Source: Deltaproteobacteria bacterium (GTDB taxonomy: Bacteria; Bdellovibrionota; JACOXK01). From it: a DNA stretch of 52,225 nucleotides. This document shows, piece by piece, positions 29,966 through 40,134 of this stretch. The number at the start of each line of letters is the position of its first letter. Positions within the stretch are counted from its first letter, which is position 1. Under the pieces are notes generated by a model. It was not told the origin of the DNA and did no database searches. It saw only the letters and a program-made list of their open reading frames with translations. Location: the NCBI GenBank assembly GCA_016186995.1, contig JACPKQ010000007.1, forward strand, positions 1-52,225, given 5' to 3'. The position numbers and the translations under genes are program-made.

Positions 29966-30379
29966 ATGTTGAGTCCAAAGAAAGTTAAATGGAGAAAACA
30001 ACAAAAAGGTCGTAGAAGAGGATTGGCCTGGAAGGGTGCTTCTTTAAGTTTTGGTGAGTTTGGCCTTAAAGCTTTGAAGTGTGGTCACCTCACTTCTCAA
30101 CAAATCGAAGCAGGTCGGGTGGCTATTAGCCGTAGTGTCAAAAAAGGTGGAAAAGTATGGATTCGGATTTTTCCTGATAAGCCTATTACTAAAAAACCTG
30201 CTGAAGTTCGTATGGGTAAAGGAAAAGGAAATCCAGAGTTATGGGTGGCAGTTGTAAAACCAGGAAGAATCTTATATGAAATGGAGGGTGTTTCTAAGGA
30301 AGTAGCAACCCAAGCCTTGACCCTTGCAGGGCATAAACTTTCTGTAAAAACAAAGGTTGTATCTCGAGAAGGAATATGA
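29966..30379 (+). CDS. rplP: 50S ribosomal protein L16
   Basis: Contacts A-site tRNA on the large subunit. Conserved stretches are [20 protein letters not shown], then RRSVKKGG-type [20 protein letters not shown] and [14 protein letters not shown]. The length of 137 residues is typical. It overlaps rpmC by 4 nt. Confidence 0.97.
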   Translation: MLSPKKVKWRKQQKGRRRGLAWKGASLSFGEFGLKALKCGHLTSQQIEAGRVAISRSVKKGGKVWIRIFPDKPITKKPAEVRMGKGKGNPELWVAVVKPGRILYEMEGVSKEVATQALTLAGHKLSVKTKVVSREGI

Positions 30380-30561
30380 AAGCGAAAGAATTGAGAAATT
30401 TAGATAAAACTGAACTTGAAAGAAAAGAGAAAGATTTAGGGAGTGAAGTTATGAATCTCTATTTTCAGCGCCATATGGGTCAGCTTAAGAATGTGATGAG
30501 AATAAGGCAAGTTCGTCGAGACGTAGCACGTGTTAAAACTATTTTAAAGGAGAAGAAATAA
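30376..30561 (+). CDS. rpmC: 50S ribosomal protein L29
   Basis: Small two-helix protein near the tunnel exit, 61 residues, beginning [20 protein letters not shown] and ending with the [14 protein letters not shown] helix. It is located between rplP and rpsQ as expected. Confidence 0.95.
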   Translation: MKAKELRNLDKTELERKEKDLGSEVMNLYFQRHMGQLKNVMRIRQVRRDVARVKTILKEKK

Positions 30562-30564
30562 ACT

Positions 30565-30831
30565 ATGAATCGAGCACCTTTGAAAAGAATGCTTGTTGGA
30601 GTTGTTGTGAGTGATAAGCCACATCAAACTATTTCGGTTGTAACAAAAGCTTTGCAAAAGCATTCTTTTTATAAAAAATATGTAACGCATTTTACTAAGC
30701 TTGCAGTCCATGACCCTAAGAATGAAGCCCATGTTGGGGATACTGTTGAAATTATAGAATGTCGCCCTCTTTCTAAAACGAAGATGTGGCGTTTAAAAAG
30801 TATTAAACAAAAAGCAGGGGTTGAAGAGTGA
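30565..30831 (+). CDS. rpsQ: 30S ribosomal protein S17
   Basis: Primary 16S-binding OB-fold protein. The segments [32 protein letters not shown] and [20 protein letters not shown] are diagnostic; 88 residues. Its TGA overlaps the GTG start of rplN. Confidence 0.97.
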   Translation: MNRAPLKRMLVGVVVSDKPHQTISVVTKALQKHSFYKKYVTHFTKLAVHDPKNEAHVGDTVEIIECRPLSKTKMWRLKSIKQKAGVEE

Positions 30832-31196
30832 TTTGCGAATATACAAGACTTAAAGTTGCTGATAACTCGGGGGCGAAAGAACTTGGTGTTATCCGAATTT
30901 TAGGTGGATCTAAACGTCGTTATGCTTCATTGGGAGATGTTGTTGTGGTTTCTATTAAAGAAGCTATTCCTAGAACGAAAGTTAAAAAAGGACAGGTTGC
31001 TAAAGCAGTTATTGTCCGAACAAAAAAAGAAGTGAGTCGTGAAGATGGAAGTTATGTTCGTTTCGATGATAATTCAGCAGTGCTCATTGATAATAATCAA
31101 GAGCCTATTGGAACTCGTATTTTTGGTCCTATTGCAAGAGAACTTCGAGCTAAGAAATTTACAAAGATTATTTCATTAGCTCCAGAGGTTGTTTAA
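30828..31196 (+). CDS. rplN: 50S ribosomal protein L14
   Basis: Large-subunit interface protein. It starts at GTG 30828 ([19 protein letters not shown]), giving the usual 122 residues; the overlap with rpsQ (GTGA) supports this start. Other conserved parts are [20 protein letters not shown] and [13 protein letters not shown]. Confidence 0.97.
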   Translation: MICEYTRLKVADNSGAKELGVIRILGGSKRRYASLGDVVVVSIKEAIPRTKVKKGQVAKAVIVRTKKEVSREDGSYVRFDDNSAVLIDNNQEPIGTRIFGPIARELRAKKFTKIISLAPEVV

Positions 31197-31199
31197 AAA

Positions 31200-31514
31200 A
31201 TGAGAATACATAAAAATGATTTAGTACAAATTATTTCAGGGCGGGAAAGAGGAAAGACAGGTAAGGTTTTACTTGTATCCCCTAAAAAAGATGCTGCTAA
31301 GGTTGAAAAACTTAACCTTGTGAAACGCCATGTTCGTCCTGATCAAAAGAATCCTCAAGGTGGAACAAAAGAAAAAGAAGCGTGGATTCATTTATCTAAT
31401 TTACAACCTGTGTGTCCTAAGACAAATCAGGGAACACGTATTCGTATGAAAGAAGTTAAAGGAAAAAAAGTTCGTGTTTCTGTTCGAAGTGGTGAGGTTG
31501 TTGATAAAAAATGA
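31200..31514 (+). CDS. rplX: 50S ribosomal protein L24
   Basis: Assembly-initiating KOW protein. The KOW motif is in NDLVQIISGRERGKTGKVLL, followed by VEKLNLVKRHVRPDQKNPQGG. The length of 104 residues is usual. It overlaps rplE by 4 nt. Confidence 0.96.
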   Translation: MRIHKNDLVQIISGRERGKTGKVLLVSPKKDAAKVEKLNLVKRHVRPDQKNPQGGTKEKEAWIHLSNLQPVCPKTNQGTRIRMKEVKGKKVRVSVRSGEVVDKK

Positions 31515-32080
31515 TGTTAAGAGAAAAGTATTCCAAAGAAGTTGTACCAGAACTTAAGAAAAGATTAGGGGTTCAAAATGTGTTGGCTTTGCCTCGTCTT
31601 CATAAAGTTGTTATTAATTGCGCAACCTCTGAGGGAATCAAAGATATTAAAGTTATGGATAGAATTTCTCAAGATCTTGCAGCTATTACAGGACAAAAAC
31701 CTATTTTAAGAAGAGCAAAAAAAGACATTGCTAACTTTAAATTACGTAAGGGCAATCCAGTTGCTTGTAGTGTTACCTTAAGAAAACAGAGAATGTATGA
31801 GTTTTTAAATCGTCTTATTAACATAGCTTTACCTCGGGTACGTGATTTTAGGGGTGTTTCAGTGAAGGGTTTTGATGGAAATGGAAATTATTCTTTAGGG
31901 CTTAAAGAACAAATTATTTTTCCAGAACTTGTTTTTGATAACGTAGATAAAACAAGAGGTATGACAGTAACGATAGTGACAACAGCTAAAACAAATGAAG
32001 AATGCAAAACATTATTAGAATTACTGGGAATGCCTTTTTATAGAAAGGATGGTCAGCGTGGCGCGCAAAGCACTCATTGA
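31511..32080 (+). CDS. rplE: 50S ribosomal protein L5
   Basis: Binds 5S rRNA in the central protuberance. The 189-residue sequence contains [34 protein letters not shown] and [20 protein letters not shown]. The C-terminal end [17 protein letters not shown] overlaps the start of the S14 gene. Confidence 0.97.
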   Translation: MMLREKYSKEVVPELKKRLGVQNVLALPRLHKVVINCATSEGIKDIKVMDRISQDLAAITGQKPILRRAKKDIANFKLRKGNPVACSVTLRKQRMYEFLNRLINIALPRVRDFRGVSVKGFDGNGNYSLGLKEQIIFPELVFDNVDKTRGMTVTIVTTAKTNEECKTLLELLGMPFYRKDGQRGAQSTH

Positions 32081-32243
32081 AAAATCACAGAAAAAACCTA
32101 AGTTTAAAGTTCGTGCTTATCATCGTTGTAAGTTATGTGGTCGTGCGCGGGGGTTTTATAAAAAGTTTGAACTTTGCAGAATTTGTTTTAGAAAATTAGC
32201 ACTCCGAGGAGATCTCCCTGGAGTGACAAAATCGAGTTGGTAG
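32058..32243 (+). CDS. rpsZ: 30S ribosomal protein S14 type Z (zinc-binding)
   Basis: Short zinc form of S14. I place the start at GTG 32058 rather than ATG 32049: AAAGGA lies 8 bases before it and the product is then exactly 61 residues, beginning [10 protein letters not shown] as in the family. Zinc ligands Cys24, Cys27, Cys40 and Cys43 are all present. It overlaps the end of rplE. The type Z form is usual in Gram-positives and several other phyla, and less so in enterobacteria. Confidence 0.95.
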   Translation: MARKALIEKSQKKPKFKVRAYHRCKLCGRARGFYKKFELCRICFRKLALRGDLPGVTKSSW

Positions 32244-32256
32244 GAGAACAAAAAAA

Positions 32257-32649
32257 ATGACTGATCCGATAGCAGATTTATTAACAAGAATGAGAAATGG
32301 ACTTAAAGCTCGTCATGAAGTGGTGAGCGTTACAAATTCACGTTTAAAACGTGTTTTGCTGGATGTTTTGAAAGAAAAGTCGTTTATTAATGATTATAGC
32401 GTTAATGAAAAAGAAAATAAAATAGAAGTACGTCTTAAATATGTAGGAGGGAGAAAAAAGATTCCAGCTATGTTGGAACTCAAAAGAGTGAGTCGTCCGG
32501 GTCGAAGAATTTATGTTAGTTCTCGGAATCTTGATCAATATGTAGACTCTTTAGGCGTTTCTGTACTGTCAACTCCTTTAGGATTGATGACTGCTTTAGA
32601 AGCACAGGAAAAAAAGGCAGGCGGAGAAGTTCTCTGCACGATAGGGTAA
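32257..32649 (+). CDS. rpsH: 30S ribosomal protein S8
   Basis: Central-domain 16S-binding protein and, in E. coli, repressor of the spc operon. It begins MTDPIADLLTRMRNGLKARH and ends with LSTPLGLMTALEAQEKKAGGE; 130 residues, normal length and position. Confidence 0.97.
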   Translation: MTDPIADLLTRMRNGLKARHEVVSVTNSRLKRVLLDVLKEKSFINDYSVNEKENKIEVRLKYVGGRKKIPAMLELKRVSRPGRRIYVSSRNLDQYVDSLGVSVLSTPLGLMTALEAQEKKAGGEVLCTIG

Positions 32650-32655
32650 AAAGTT

Positions 32656-33204
32656 ATGTCACGAATTGGTAAACAACCTGTTTTGATTCCTGATGGAGTG
32701 AGTGTCACTCTTCTCCAAGGAAAGGTTCAGGCAAAAGGTCCTAAGGGAACCTTAGATTTTAATATTCCTCAAGGATGTGAGGTAAAGCAGGAAGAAAAAA
32801 AACTTGTTGTTGTAAATAGTGCAAGTGATAAAGCTAAATACGGTTTAACAAGAGCCTTGCTTTTTAATGTAATTCAAGGGGTTAAAGAAGGTTTTACTAA
32901 AGAACTTGAATTAGTAGGGGTTGGATATCGTGGCAAGGTTGAAGGAAGAAAACTTGTTTTAACTTTAGGGTATTCAAACCCATTAGATTATCTTCTTCCG
33001 GAAGGAATCGAAGTAAAAGTGGTAGTAAATAAAATTATTATTTCAGGGATTGACAAACAAAAGGTTGGACAAGTTGCCTCAGAAATTAGAGGCTTACGGT
33101 TACCTGAGCCTTATAAAGGTAAGGGTGTTAAGTATGTAGATGAGGTCATTCGTAGAAAAGCTGGTAAGGCTATGGGTGCAGGTGCAGGCGCAGGTGCAAA
33201 ATGA
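32656..33204 (+). CDS. rplF: 50S ribosomal protein L6
   Basis: Protein near the sarcin-ricin loop, 182 residues. It begins MSRIGKQPVLIPDGVSV and has the signature LPEPYKGKGVKYVDEVIRRK. The C-terminus ends in an unusual GAGAGAGAK run encoded by near-identical six-base repeats. It overlaps rplR by 4 nt. Confidence 0.97.
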   Translation: MSRIGKQPVLIPDGVSVTLLQGKVQAKGPKGTLDFNIPQGCEVKQEEKKLVVVNSASDKAKYGLTRALLFNVIQGVKEGFTKELELVGVGYRGKVEGRKLVLTLGYSNPLDYLLPEGIEVKVVVNKIIISGIDKQKVGQVASEIRGLRLPEPYKGKGVKYVDEVIRRKAGKAMGAGAGAGAK

Positions 33205-33551
33205 TTATAAATGACAAAAAAGAACAAAGACTTAGAAAAAAAAGAAGAATTCGAGGTAAGATTTTTGGTACACCAGAACGTTTAAGGGTTGCTGTTTATC
33301 GTTCTACAAATCATTTTTATGCTCAAGTTATTGATGATATGAGTGGTAAAACAATTGATAGTGTTTCAACCTTATCTCAAGATTTTAAAGGTAAAAAAAC
33401 CTCTAACAAAGATGCAGCAGCCGAAGTAGGAACACTTTTAGCTCAAAAATACAAAGGTAAAAAATTTGTTTTAGATCGAAATGGCTTTCTATATCATGGT
33501 CGAGTCAAAGCTTTCACAGATGCCTTAAGAGAAGGTGGAGGAGTTCTATAA
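33201..33551 (+). CDS. rplR: 50S ribosomal protein L18
   Basis: 5S rRNA-binding protein of 116 residues. Signature parts are RIRGKIFGTPERLRVAVYRS and the end FLYHGRVKAFTDALREGGG. It is immediately adjacent to rpsE. Confidence 0.97.
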   Translation: MIINDKKEQRLRKKRRIRGKIFGTPERLRVAVYRSTNHFYAQVIDDMSGKTIDSVSTLSQDFKGKKTSNKDAAAEVGTLLAQKYKGKKFVLDRNGFLYHGRVKAFTDALREGGGVL

Positions 33552-34016
33552 ATGTCACGTGTTGATGCAAGTTCTCTAGAATTAGAAGATACTATCGTTC
33601 ACATTAATCGTGTTGCTAAAGTTGTTAAAGGTGGACGTCGTTTTAGCTTTAGTGCTCTTGTTGTATCCGGAGATAAAAAAGGTCATGTTGGTTATGGTTT
33701 GGGTAAGGCCAATGAAGTACCAGAGGCTATTCGTAAAGCGGCTCAAGAAGCACGTAAAACTCTTATTAAGGTTAAACTCCAAAGCGGAACTATTCCGCAT
33801 GATGCAGTAGGTGCCTATGGTGCTAGTCGTATTATTTTAAAGCAGGCAGCCGAAGGAACAGGTGTTATTGCAGGCGGTGGAGCTCGAGCTGTTTTGGAAG
33901 CATGTGGGGTAGAAAATATTCTTACAAAATGTTTAGGCTCTCACAATCACCATAATGTGATTCGCGCTACTTTTGATGCACTGACAAGTTTACGGGAGGA
34001 AGACAATGCTGCTTGA
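33552..34016 (+). CDS. rpsE: 30S ribosomal protein S5
   Basis: Fidelity protein at the mRNA entry site. [19 protein letters not shown] and [17 protein letters not shown] are conserved, followed by [19 protein letters not shown]; 154 residues. Its end overlaps rplO by 11 nt, so there is no room for rpmD (L30), which lies here in many bacteria. Confidence 0.97.
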   Translation: MSRVDASSLELEDTIVHINRVAKVVKGGRRFSFSALVVSGDKKGHVGYGLGKANEVPEAIRKAAQEARKTLIKVKLQSGTIPHDAVGAYGASRIILKQAAEGTGVIAGGGARAVLEACGVENILTKCLGSHNHHNVIRATFDALTSLREEDNAA

Positions 34017-34449
34017 TAGACTTAAAGCTCCGTATGGTGCTTTTCAAAATCATAAACGTGTTGGGAGAGGTCCAGGTTCTGGTAATGGAACTTATGCTGG
34101 GCGAGGAATGAAAGGACAAAAATCTCGAAGTGGAGGGAAAATTGCACCTTATTTTGAAGGTGGACAAATGCCTCTGCAACGTCGTTTACCAAAATCAGGT
34201 TTTACAAATATTTTTCGAAAGAAAATAGCTATTCTTAATATTCAAGATTTGGAAAAGTGGGATTTAGGAAGTTTAGAAGTTAATCTTGAAACTTTGAAAA
34301 AAAATAAAAGGGTTCCACTTCAATCTCAAGTTTTAAGAGTTTTAGGAACTGGAGATCTTAAGAAAAAACTAACCATTAAAGCCAACCATTTCACAAAAAG
34401 TGCGAAAGTACAGATCGAAAAAGCAGGTGGGAAGGTTGAGGTAATATAA
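34006..34449 (+). CDS. rplO: 50S ribosomal protein L15
   Basis: Late-assembly protein, 147 residues. The Gly/Arg-rich N-terminus [20 protein letters not shown] and [17 protein letters not shown] are diagnostic. It starts within rpsE and ends one base before secY. Confidence 0.96.
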   Translation: MLLDRLKAPYGAFQNHKRVGRGPGSGNGTYAGRGMKGQKSRSGGKIAPYFEGGQMPLQRRLPKSGFTNIFRKKIAILNIQDLEKWDLGSLEVNLETLKKNKRVPLQSQVLRVLGTGDLKKKLTIKANHFTKSAKVQIEKAGGKVEVI

Positions 34450-34450
34450 A

Positions 34451-35767
34451 TTGGCTGGGGTTCAAGGGATTACAAAGATTCCTGAATTACGTCGACGTAT
34501 TTTCTTTACCTTTTTTATTCTTGCTTTAGTTCGTTTGGGAACTTATATTCCGCTTCCAGGTATTAATGCCGAGGTACTTCAGGAGTATTTTCGTGCTGAT
34601 ACCATCTTTGGTTTTTTTAACCTTATTTCAGGTAATGCACTTTCTCAAATGTCTATTCTTGCCTTGGGAATTATGCCTTATATTAGTGCCTCCATTATTT
34701 TTGATCTTCTTAAAGTTGTATGGCCTTATCTTAAAGAGCTTTCTCAAGAAGGTGAGGAAGGGCGAAAGAAAATTACACAATATACTCGATATGGAACTGT
34801 TGCTCTTTCCTTGTTTCAAGGAATGATGTTAGCAAGTCTCATCAGTCGTGCTCCTGCCCAAGGTGGGCAATCTGCTGTCATGCACCCTGGATTTGAGTTT
34901 ATTTTAATGACTATGGTTACGCTTTCCACAGGAACGATGCTACTTGTGTGGTTGGGGGAGCAAATCACAAGTCGTGGTATCGGTAATGGTATTTCACTTA
35001 TTATTTTTGCAGGTATTGCAGCCCGTATTGTTCCTAATTTTAAACAACTTTTTAGTTATGTTGGTTCGACAACTTCATCACTCAACATGATTGATGTTTT
35101 TTTTATTCTTGGTTTTATTGTGCTTGTTATTGCTTTTATTGTTTTTATGGAGCGTGGGCAAAGACGCGTTCCGATCCAATATGCAAAAAGAATTCAAGGT
35201 CGTCGCATGTATGGTGGGCAAAGTACACATTTACCTTTAAAAATAAATACCTCAGGGGTTATTCCACCTATTTTTGCATCCAGTATCCTTACTTTTCCTA
35301 ATTCTATTTTACAATTTTTCACAGTTGGTTTCCTAGCTATGTTTGCAAGTGTCATGAATGATCCTGTTGTTTTTAATGTTGTCTATGTAGGATTGATTAT
35401 TTTCTTCTGTTATTTTTATACATCTATTGTTTTTAATCCTCAGGAAGTTTCTGACAATTTAAAGAAGTATGGTGGATATATTCCTGGTATTCGACCTGGC
35501 TCTATGACGGCTGATTATTTAGAGCAACTCTTAAATCGTATTACTTTTGGTGGAGCACTTTATATTTCCGCAGTGTGTGTTATCCCAACTCTTTTTTATT
35601 CAGCCATTGGTTCTGAGGTGGCTTTTATGGGATATGCTTTTGGTGGTACAAGCGTCATCATTCTTATCGGTGTTGCCCTTGATACTGTAGCACAAGTTGA
35701 GTCTCATCTTCTTTCAAGGCATTATGAAGGCTTTATGAAGCAAGCCAAGATGCGTGGTCGTCGGTGA
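34451..35767 (+). CDS. secY: Preprotein translocase subunit SecY
   Basis: Channel subunit of the Sec translocon in the inner membrane, 438 residues with about ten membrane helices. The start is TTG 34451 directly after rplO, giving MAGVQGITKIPELRRRIFFT. Landmarks are YIPLPGI, LGIMPYISASIIFDLL, RGIGNGISLIIFAGI and the cytosolic loop ERGQRRVPIQYAKR. The TGA stop overlaps the adk GTG. Its partner SecE is at 10213. Confidence 0.98.
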   Translation: MAGVQGITKIPELRRRIFFTFFILALVRLGTYIPLPGINAEVLQEYFRADTIFGFFNLISGNALSQMSILALGIMPYISASIIFDLLKVVWPYLKELSQEGEEGRKKITQYTRYGTVALSLFQGMMLASLISRAPAQGGQSAVMHPGFEFILMTMVTLSTGTMLLVWLGEQITSRGIGNGISLIIFAGIAARIVPNFKQLFSYVGSTTSSLNMIDVFFILGFIVLVIAFIVFMERGQRRVPIQYAKRIQGRRMYGGQSTHLPLKINTSGVIPPIFASSILTFPNSILQFFTVGFLAMFASVMNDPVVFNVVYVGLIIFFCYFYTSIVFNPQEVSDNLKKYGGYIPGIRPGSMTADYLEQLLNRITFGGALYISAVCVIPTLFYSAIGSEVAFMGYAFGGTSVIILIGVALDTVAQVESHLLSRHYEGFMKQAKMRGRR

Positions 35768-36399
35768 GTGGAAAATCTATTAATCTTGTTTTTTTAGGGG
35801 CTCCGGGCGCTGGTAAAGGAACTCAGACAAAACGTCTTATAAAAAACTTTCATTTTACACATCTTTCAACAGGGGATCTTTTAAGAAAACTCATAGTCGA
35901 AAAGCACCCTTTAGGTATAAAAGCAAAATCTTTCATGGATGAAGGGAGTCTCGTCCCTGATTCTTTAATTATTGATATGATAAAAACTCAAATGACAAAA
36001 AAGAAAGGTTATGTGTTTGATGGGTTTCCAAGAACTTTAGCGCAAGCTGAAGCATTAGATCAGATCACAAATATTGATAAAGTTGTTTTTCTTGATATTC
36101 CTCAAAAAGAAGTTATTCGAAGACTTACAGGACGGAGGATTTGTCGAAAGTGTGGTTTTGAATATCATGTTGAGTTTCTTCCTTCAAAAAAAGGAAAAGT
36201 GTGCGAAAAGTGTGGTGGAAATCTTTATCAGAGGGATGATGATAAAGAAGGAGTTATTAAAAAAAGACTTTCTGTTTTTACGTCTCTTACGACTCCACTC
36301 ATTCAATATTATGAAAATAAACTTCTTCGGATGCAAGCAATAGGAACAGTAGAAGAAATTTATAAAAAAATAACTGAAGGGCTCAATCTTTCTTCCTAA
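35764..36399 (+). CDS. adk: Adenylate kinase, zinc-LID type
   Basis: Cytoplasmic enzyme interconverting ATP+AMP and 2 ADP. The P-loop GAPGAGKGTQ is near residues 11-20, the AMP-binding segment is FDGFPRTLAQAEAL, and the LID carries two Cys pairs (CRKC and CEKC), expected to bind structural zinc. The length of 211 residues fits the long bacterial form. It starts with GTG overlapping the secY stop. Confidence 0.97.
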   Translation: MSGKSINLVFLGAPGAGKGTQTKRLIKNFHFTHLSTGDLLRKLIVEKHPLGIKAKSFMDEGSLVPDSLIIDMIKTQMTKKKGYVFDGFPRTLAQAEALDQITNIDKVVFLDIPQKEVIRRLTGRRICRKCGFEYHVEFLPSKKGKVCEKCGGNLYQRDDDKEGVIKKRLSVFTSLTTPLIQYYENKLLRMQAIGTVEEIYKKITEGLNLSS

Positions 36400-36405
36400 T
36401 TTTTT

Positions 36406-37176
36406 ATGATTGAAATTAAATCAGTACAAGAAATTAAAAAAATGAAAATAGCTTGTAAAGCTGTAGCAGAAATTCTTTCTTTTTTAAAAAAGTCTACGGA
36501 AGTGGGTATGACTACAAAAGAGTTAGATACACTTTCTGAAAAACTTATTTATGAAAAAAAAGTAAAACCAGCTTTTAAAGGTTATCGTGGTTTTCCTGCA
36601 TGTCTTTGTGTGAGTGTTAATGAACAAGTTGTTCATGGAATTCCAGGAAATAAAAAACTTAAAAAGGGAGATCTTTTAAGCCTTGATTTTGGAGTTATTT
36701 ATGAAGGTTATTATGGTGATTCTGCACTTTCTTTTATTGTTGGACATCCCCCAACTCAAGAACAAGAAAAACTTTTAAGAATAACAGAAGAATCTTTATA
36801 CAAAGGAATTGAACAAGCACAAGTTGGAAACCATATTTCTGATATTTCTCACGCTGTTCAAAAACATGTTGAAGCACATGGCTTTTCAGTTGTGCGTGAA
36901 TTTGTGGGGCATGGAATTGGAAGAGAGCTTCATGAAGATCCGCAAATTCCAAATTATGGAGAGCCTGGTGAAGGAATTCTTCTTAAAGAGGGGATGGTTT
37001 TGGCTATTGAACCTATGGTGAATTTTGGTAAATCTGAAGTAAGGGTTCTTTCAGATGGGTGGACTGTCGTGACTCAGGATGGTAGTTTATCAGCCCACTT
37101 TGAGCATACAGTTTCTGTAAGCCGTAAGGGTCCTGAAATTTTAACTGAACGAGAAAATGAGGAGAGCTATGAGTAA
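36406..37176 (+). CDS. map: Methionine aminopeptidase, type I
   Basis: Removes the initiator Met from new proteins. The two-metal site is complete: Asp in SLDFGV and YYGDSA, His in [13 protein letters not shown], Glu in AIEPMV and Glu in [18 protein letters not shown] supplies the substrate His. The length of 256 residues is typical of the type I enzyme. Its end overlaps infA. Confidence 0.97.
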   Translation: MIEIKSVQEIKKMKIACKAVAEILSFLKKSTEVGMTTKELDTLSEKLIYEKKVKPAFKGYRGFPACLCVSVNEQVVHGIPGNKKLKKGDLLSLDFGVIYEGYYGDSALSFIVGHPPTQEQEKLLRITEESLYKGIEQAQVGNHISDISHAVQKHVEAHGFSVVREFVGHGIGRELHEDPQIPNYGEPGEGILLKEGMVLAIEPMVNFGKSEVRVLSDGWTVVTQDGSLSAHFEHTVSVSRKGPEILTERENEESYE

Positions 37177-37390
37177 AAAAGAGGAAGCTATTGAGGTTGA
37201 GGGGAAGGTTTTAGAAACACTCCCAAATGCCATGTTTCGAGTAGAGCTTGAAAATGGCCATAAGGTTTTAGCGCATATTTCAGGTAAAATGCGCATGTTT
37301 TATATTAAAATTTTGCCTGGAGACAAGGTTAGAGTTGAACTTTCGCCTTATGACTTAAGCCGGGGAAGAATTATCTATAGAGAGAAATAA
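37169..37390 (+). CDS. infA: Translation initiation factor IF-1
   Basis: OB-fold factor that occupies the ribosomal A site during initiation. I place the start at ATG 37169 ([20 protein letters not shown]), 73 residues, with AGGAG just upstream; the ATG at 37157 would add four residues. [20 protein letters not shown] and [19 protein letters not shown] are conserved. It overlaps the end of map. Confidence 0.96.
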   Translation: MSKKEEAIEVEGKVLETLPNAMFRVELENGHKVLAHISGKMRMFYIKILPGDKVRVELSPYDLSRGRIIYREK

Positions 37391-37427
37391 AAGGGCCATA
37401 ATGGTAACAAAATCAACCAATTATGGG

Positions 37428-37456
37428 TTGACAAGAGGGCTTACTATAAATAATAT
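37428..37456 (+). promoter_or_regulatory. Sigma-70 promoter of rpmJ-rpsM-rpsK-rpsD-rpoA-rplQ
   Basis: A consensus TTGACA (37428-37433) is separated by 17 bp from TAATAT (37451-37456). It lies in the longest gap of the spc-alpha region, about 20 bases before the rpmJ start, so it probably drives the alpha operon separately from the spc operon. Confidence 0.65.
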
Positions 37457-37477
37457 GCCCGGATTCGGAGAAATAGT

Positions 37478-37591
37478 GTGAAAGTGCGTTCTTCTGTAAA
37501 GAAAATTTGTGATAAATGTAAAATCGTTCGTCGAAACCGTATTGTACGCATTGTGTGTGTCAATCCTAAGCACAAGCAAAGACAGGGGTAA
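37478..37591 (+). CDS. rpmJ: 50S ribosomal protein L36, zinc form
   Basis: A 37-residue protein read from GTG 37478 ([20 protein letters not shown]) to TAA 37591, with CGGAG upstream. Zinc ligands Cys11, Cys14, Cys27 and His32 are intact. It sits between infA and rpsM, its standard position. Confidence 0.95.
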   Translation: MKVRSSVKKICDKCKIVRRNRIVRIVCVNPKHKQRQG

Positions 37592-37597
37592 GAAAAA

Positions 37598-37984
37598 ATG
37601 GCAAGAATAGCAGGTATCGATTTACCTAAAAACAAGAGAATGGAAGTAGCACTTACCTATATCTATGGCATTGGAAGAAGTCGTTGTCTTAAAATTTTAG
37701 GAATGGCAAAAATTGATTTAAATAAAAAATCAGATGAATTAACAGATAATGAAGTCTCAGCCATTCGAGATGTTATTGAAAAAAGTTATGTTGTTGAAGG
37801 AGATTTAAGAAGAGAGGTTTCTCTTAATATTAAGCGTCTTATGGATTTGGGAACTTATCGTGGGCTTCGTCATCGAAAAGGATTGCCAGTGCGAGGTCAA
37901 AATACTCAATCAAATGCTCGAACACGTAAAGGGCCACGAAAAACAGTTGCTGGTAAACAATCAGTGAAGGCACTTAAAGGTTAA
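37598..37984 (+). CDS. rpsM: 30S ribosomal protein S13
   Basis: Head protein contacting P-site tRNA and the 50S subunit. It begins [20 protein letters not shown] with [12 protein letters not shown], and ends with [20 protein letters not shown]; 128 residues, slightly longer than E. coli. Confidence 0.97.
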   Translation: MARIAGIDLPKNKRMEVALTYIYGIGRSRCLKILGMAKIDLNKKSDELTDNEVSAIRDVIEKSYVVEGDLRREVSLNIKRLMDLGTYRGLRHRKGLPVRGQNTQSNARTRKGPRKTVAGKQSVKALKG

Positions 37985-37992
37985 AAAGAATT

Positions 37993-38406
37993 ATGACAGA
38001 AGCTGTAGTACAACCTATTAAAAAAAGACAACCCAGTGCAAAGAAAAAGGTTAGGAAAAATGTAAGTACTGGTATTGTTTACGTTAAGGCTAGTTTTAAT
38101 AACACCAATGTAACAATTACAGATTTGCAAGGTCATGTGATTGCGTGGGCTACTTCGGGGCTTTGTGGTTTTAAGGGTGCACGAAAAAGCACACCTTATG
38201 CTGCTGGGCTAGCTGCCAAGAATGCTTTAGACAAAGCGAGAGATTTTGGTTTAAGAACAGTTACTGTTAAGGTTAAGGGGCCAGGTGCCGGAAGAGAAAG
38301 TGCCATTCGTGCTCTTCAAGCAACAGGCGTTAAAGTTTTGAGTATTGAAGATGTCACTCCCATTCCACATAATGGTTGTCGTCCTTCAAAACAAAGAAGA
38401 GTTTAA
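37993..38406 (+). CDS. rpsK: 30S ribosomal protein S11
   Basis: Platform protein near the E site. The stretches [34 protein letters not shown] and the end [18 protein letters not shown] are diagnostic. At 137 residues it carries a short basic N-terminal extension. Confidence 0.97.
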   Translation: MTEAVVQPIKKRQPSAKKKVRKNVSTGIVYVKASFNNTNVTITDLQGHVIAWATSGLCGFKGARKSTPYAAGLAAKNALDKARDFGLRTVTVKVKGPGAGRESAIRALQATGVKVLSIEDVTPIPHNGCRPSKQRRV

Positions 38407-38424
38407 ACAAAAGGAGATTAGATT

Positions 38425-39042
38425 TTGTCTCGCTATACAGATGCAGTTTGTCGGGTTTGTCGTAGAGAGGGAATGAAGCTCTATTTAAAGGGAGATCGTT
38501 GCTATACGGATAAGTGTGCTATTGAAAGACGTAGCTATCCACCTGGACAACACCGAGTTATGAAGAGAAAACAATCTAATTTTAGTTTACAGCTTCGTGA
38601 AAAGCAGAAACTTCGTTTCATTTATGGTATTCAAGAGAAACAATTTGGTCTTACTTTTAATCGTGCAGAGAAAATGAAGGGTGCAACGGGAGTTAACTTT
38701 ATTTCTCTTTTAGAGAGAAGGCTTGATAATGTCATTTACCGTCTTGGTTTTGCTAATAGTCGCGCTGAAGCGCGTCAGTTAGTAAAACACGGACATTTTA
38801 ATGTTGATGGAAAAAAGGTGACTATTCCTTCCCTAACTTTGAAAAAGGGGCAAGTTATTGCTTTAAGAAGACAAAGTGAAAAGGTAAAACAGGCTCTAGA
38901 AGCTTCAGGTAAAAGAGAAAGACCTGTTTGGCTTGATCTTAATGCAAGTGATTTACAAGGGATTATTAAAGAACTCCCAACCCGTGAGGATGTCACAATT
39001 CCTATCGAAGAGAAACTCATTGTTGAGTTCTATTCTCGTTAA
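38425..39042 (+). CDS. rpsD: 30S ribosomal protein S4, zinc (C+) form
   Basis: Nucleates 30S body assembly. The start is TTG 38425, eight bases after AAGGAG, giving MSRYTDAVCRVCRREGMKLY. The zinc ligands Cys9, Cys12, Cys26 and Cys31 of the C+ form are all present. The S4 RNA-binding domain is ERRLDNVIYRLGFANSRAEA; 205 residues. Confidence 0.97.
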   Translation: MSRYTDAVCRVCRREGMKLYLKGDRCYTDKCAIERRSYPPGQHRVMKRKQSNFSLQLREKQKLRFIYGIQEKQFGLTFNRAEKMKGATGVNFISLLERRLDNVIYRLGFANSRAEARQLVKHGHFNVDGKKVTIPSLTLKKGQVIALRRQSEKVKQALEASGKRERPVWLDLNASDLQGIIKELPTREDVTIPIEEKLIVEFYSR

Positions 39043-39060
39043 TTAAGGGGGGATAAAATA

Positions 39061-40128
39061 ATGTTAGCAAAAACAGTTTTTGAAAATTGGAGAGGACTTA
39101 TCAAGCCCAAAGGTGTTGAAGTTGAAAGATCATCTTTGACAAAAACCTATGGTAAGTTTGTCATAAAGCCTTTAGAGCGAGGTTATGGTATTACTATTGG
39201 TAATTCACTTCGCCGAATTCTTCTTTCTTCTCTAAGAGGTGCAGCTATTACATCTGTAAAAATTGAAGGAATTCTTCATGAATATACTTCTATTCCAGAT
39301 ATAGCTGAAGATGTTACCGATGTTGTTTTAAACTTAAAAGAAGTACGTTTTCATTTTCATTCAGAAGAACCTAAAATTATTCGTATTTCTAAAAAAGGCC
39401 CTGGTGTCGTGACAGCAGCTGATTTTGAGTTGGACTCAACTGTTGAAGTATTAAACCCTGACCAACATATTTGTACCATTTCTAAAGGGGGTAGTTTTAA
39501 TGTTGAGTGTGTTGTGGAGTGGGGACGCGGTTATGTTGTTGCAGAAGATATAGATAAAAATGACAAAGCAGTTGGTTCTATTGCATTAGATGCGCTTTTT
39601 TCTCCTGTTACAAAAGTAAATTATTCTGTAACAAATGCACGGGTTGGACAAAAAACAGACTATGATAAATTAACTCTTGAAGTGTGGACAGATGGAAGCG
39701 TAGGCCCTGATGCAGCAGTTGCTTTTGGTTCTAAAATTCTCAAAGATCAACTCAGTGTTTTTATTAATTTTGAAGAAGAAGAAGAGCCTCAAGAGCATCA
39801 AGATGGTGAACAAAAAGTAAATCAAAATCTTTTTAAAAGTGTTAATGAATTAGAACTTTCTGTAAGAAGTGCTAATTGTTTGAAGAATGCTAATATTAAA
39901 ACTATTTATGAACTTGTCACAAAAAGTGAACCAGATATGCTTAGAACAAAAAACTTTGGTCGCAAATCTCTTAATGAAATTAAAGAGATTCTTAAAACTA
40001 TGGGCTTACACTTGGGGATGAAATTAGACCATATTCAACCTCCTTCAGAAGAGTTATCTCAAGGAGAGGAAGAAGTTCTTGATGAAGGTTTTTCAGATAA
40101 TGAAGATAACGAAGGTACAGCGCATTAA
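39061..40128 (+). CDS. rpoA: DNA-directed RNA polymerase subunit alpha
   Basis: Dimerises to scaffold RNA polymerase and contacts promoter UP elements and activators. The N-terminal domain has [20 protein letters not shown]. The C-terminal domain has [20 protein letters not shown] and [15 protein letters not shown]. The interdomain linker is acidic ([14 protein letters not shown]) and the tail after the C-terminal domain is acidic too. The 355 residues modestly exceed the usual 330 or so. Confidence 0.97.
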   Translation: MLAKTVFENWRGLIKPKGVEVERSSLTKTYGKFVIKPLERGYGITIGNSLRRILLSSLRGAAITSVKIEGILHEYTSIPDIAEDVTDVVLNLKEVRFHFHSEEPKIIRISKKGPGVVTAADFELDSTVEVLNPDQHICTISKGGSFNVECVVEWGRGYVVAEDIDKNDKAVGSIALDALFSPVTKVNYSVTNARVGQKTDYDKLTLEVWTDGSVGPDAAVAFGSKILKDQLSVFINFEEEEEPQEHQDGEQKVNQNLFKSVNELELSVRSANCLKNANIKTIYELVTKSEPDMLRTKNFGRKSLNEIKEILKTMGLHLGMKLDHIQPPSEELSQGEEEVLDEGFSDNEDNEGTAH

Positions 40129-40134
40129 AATATT

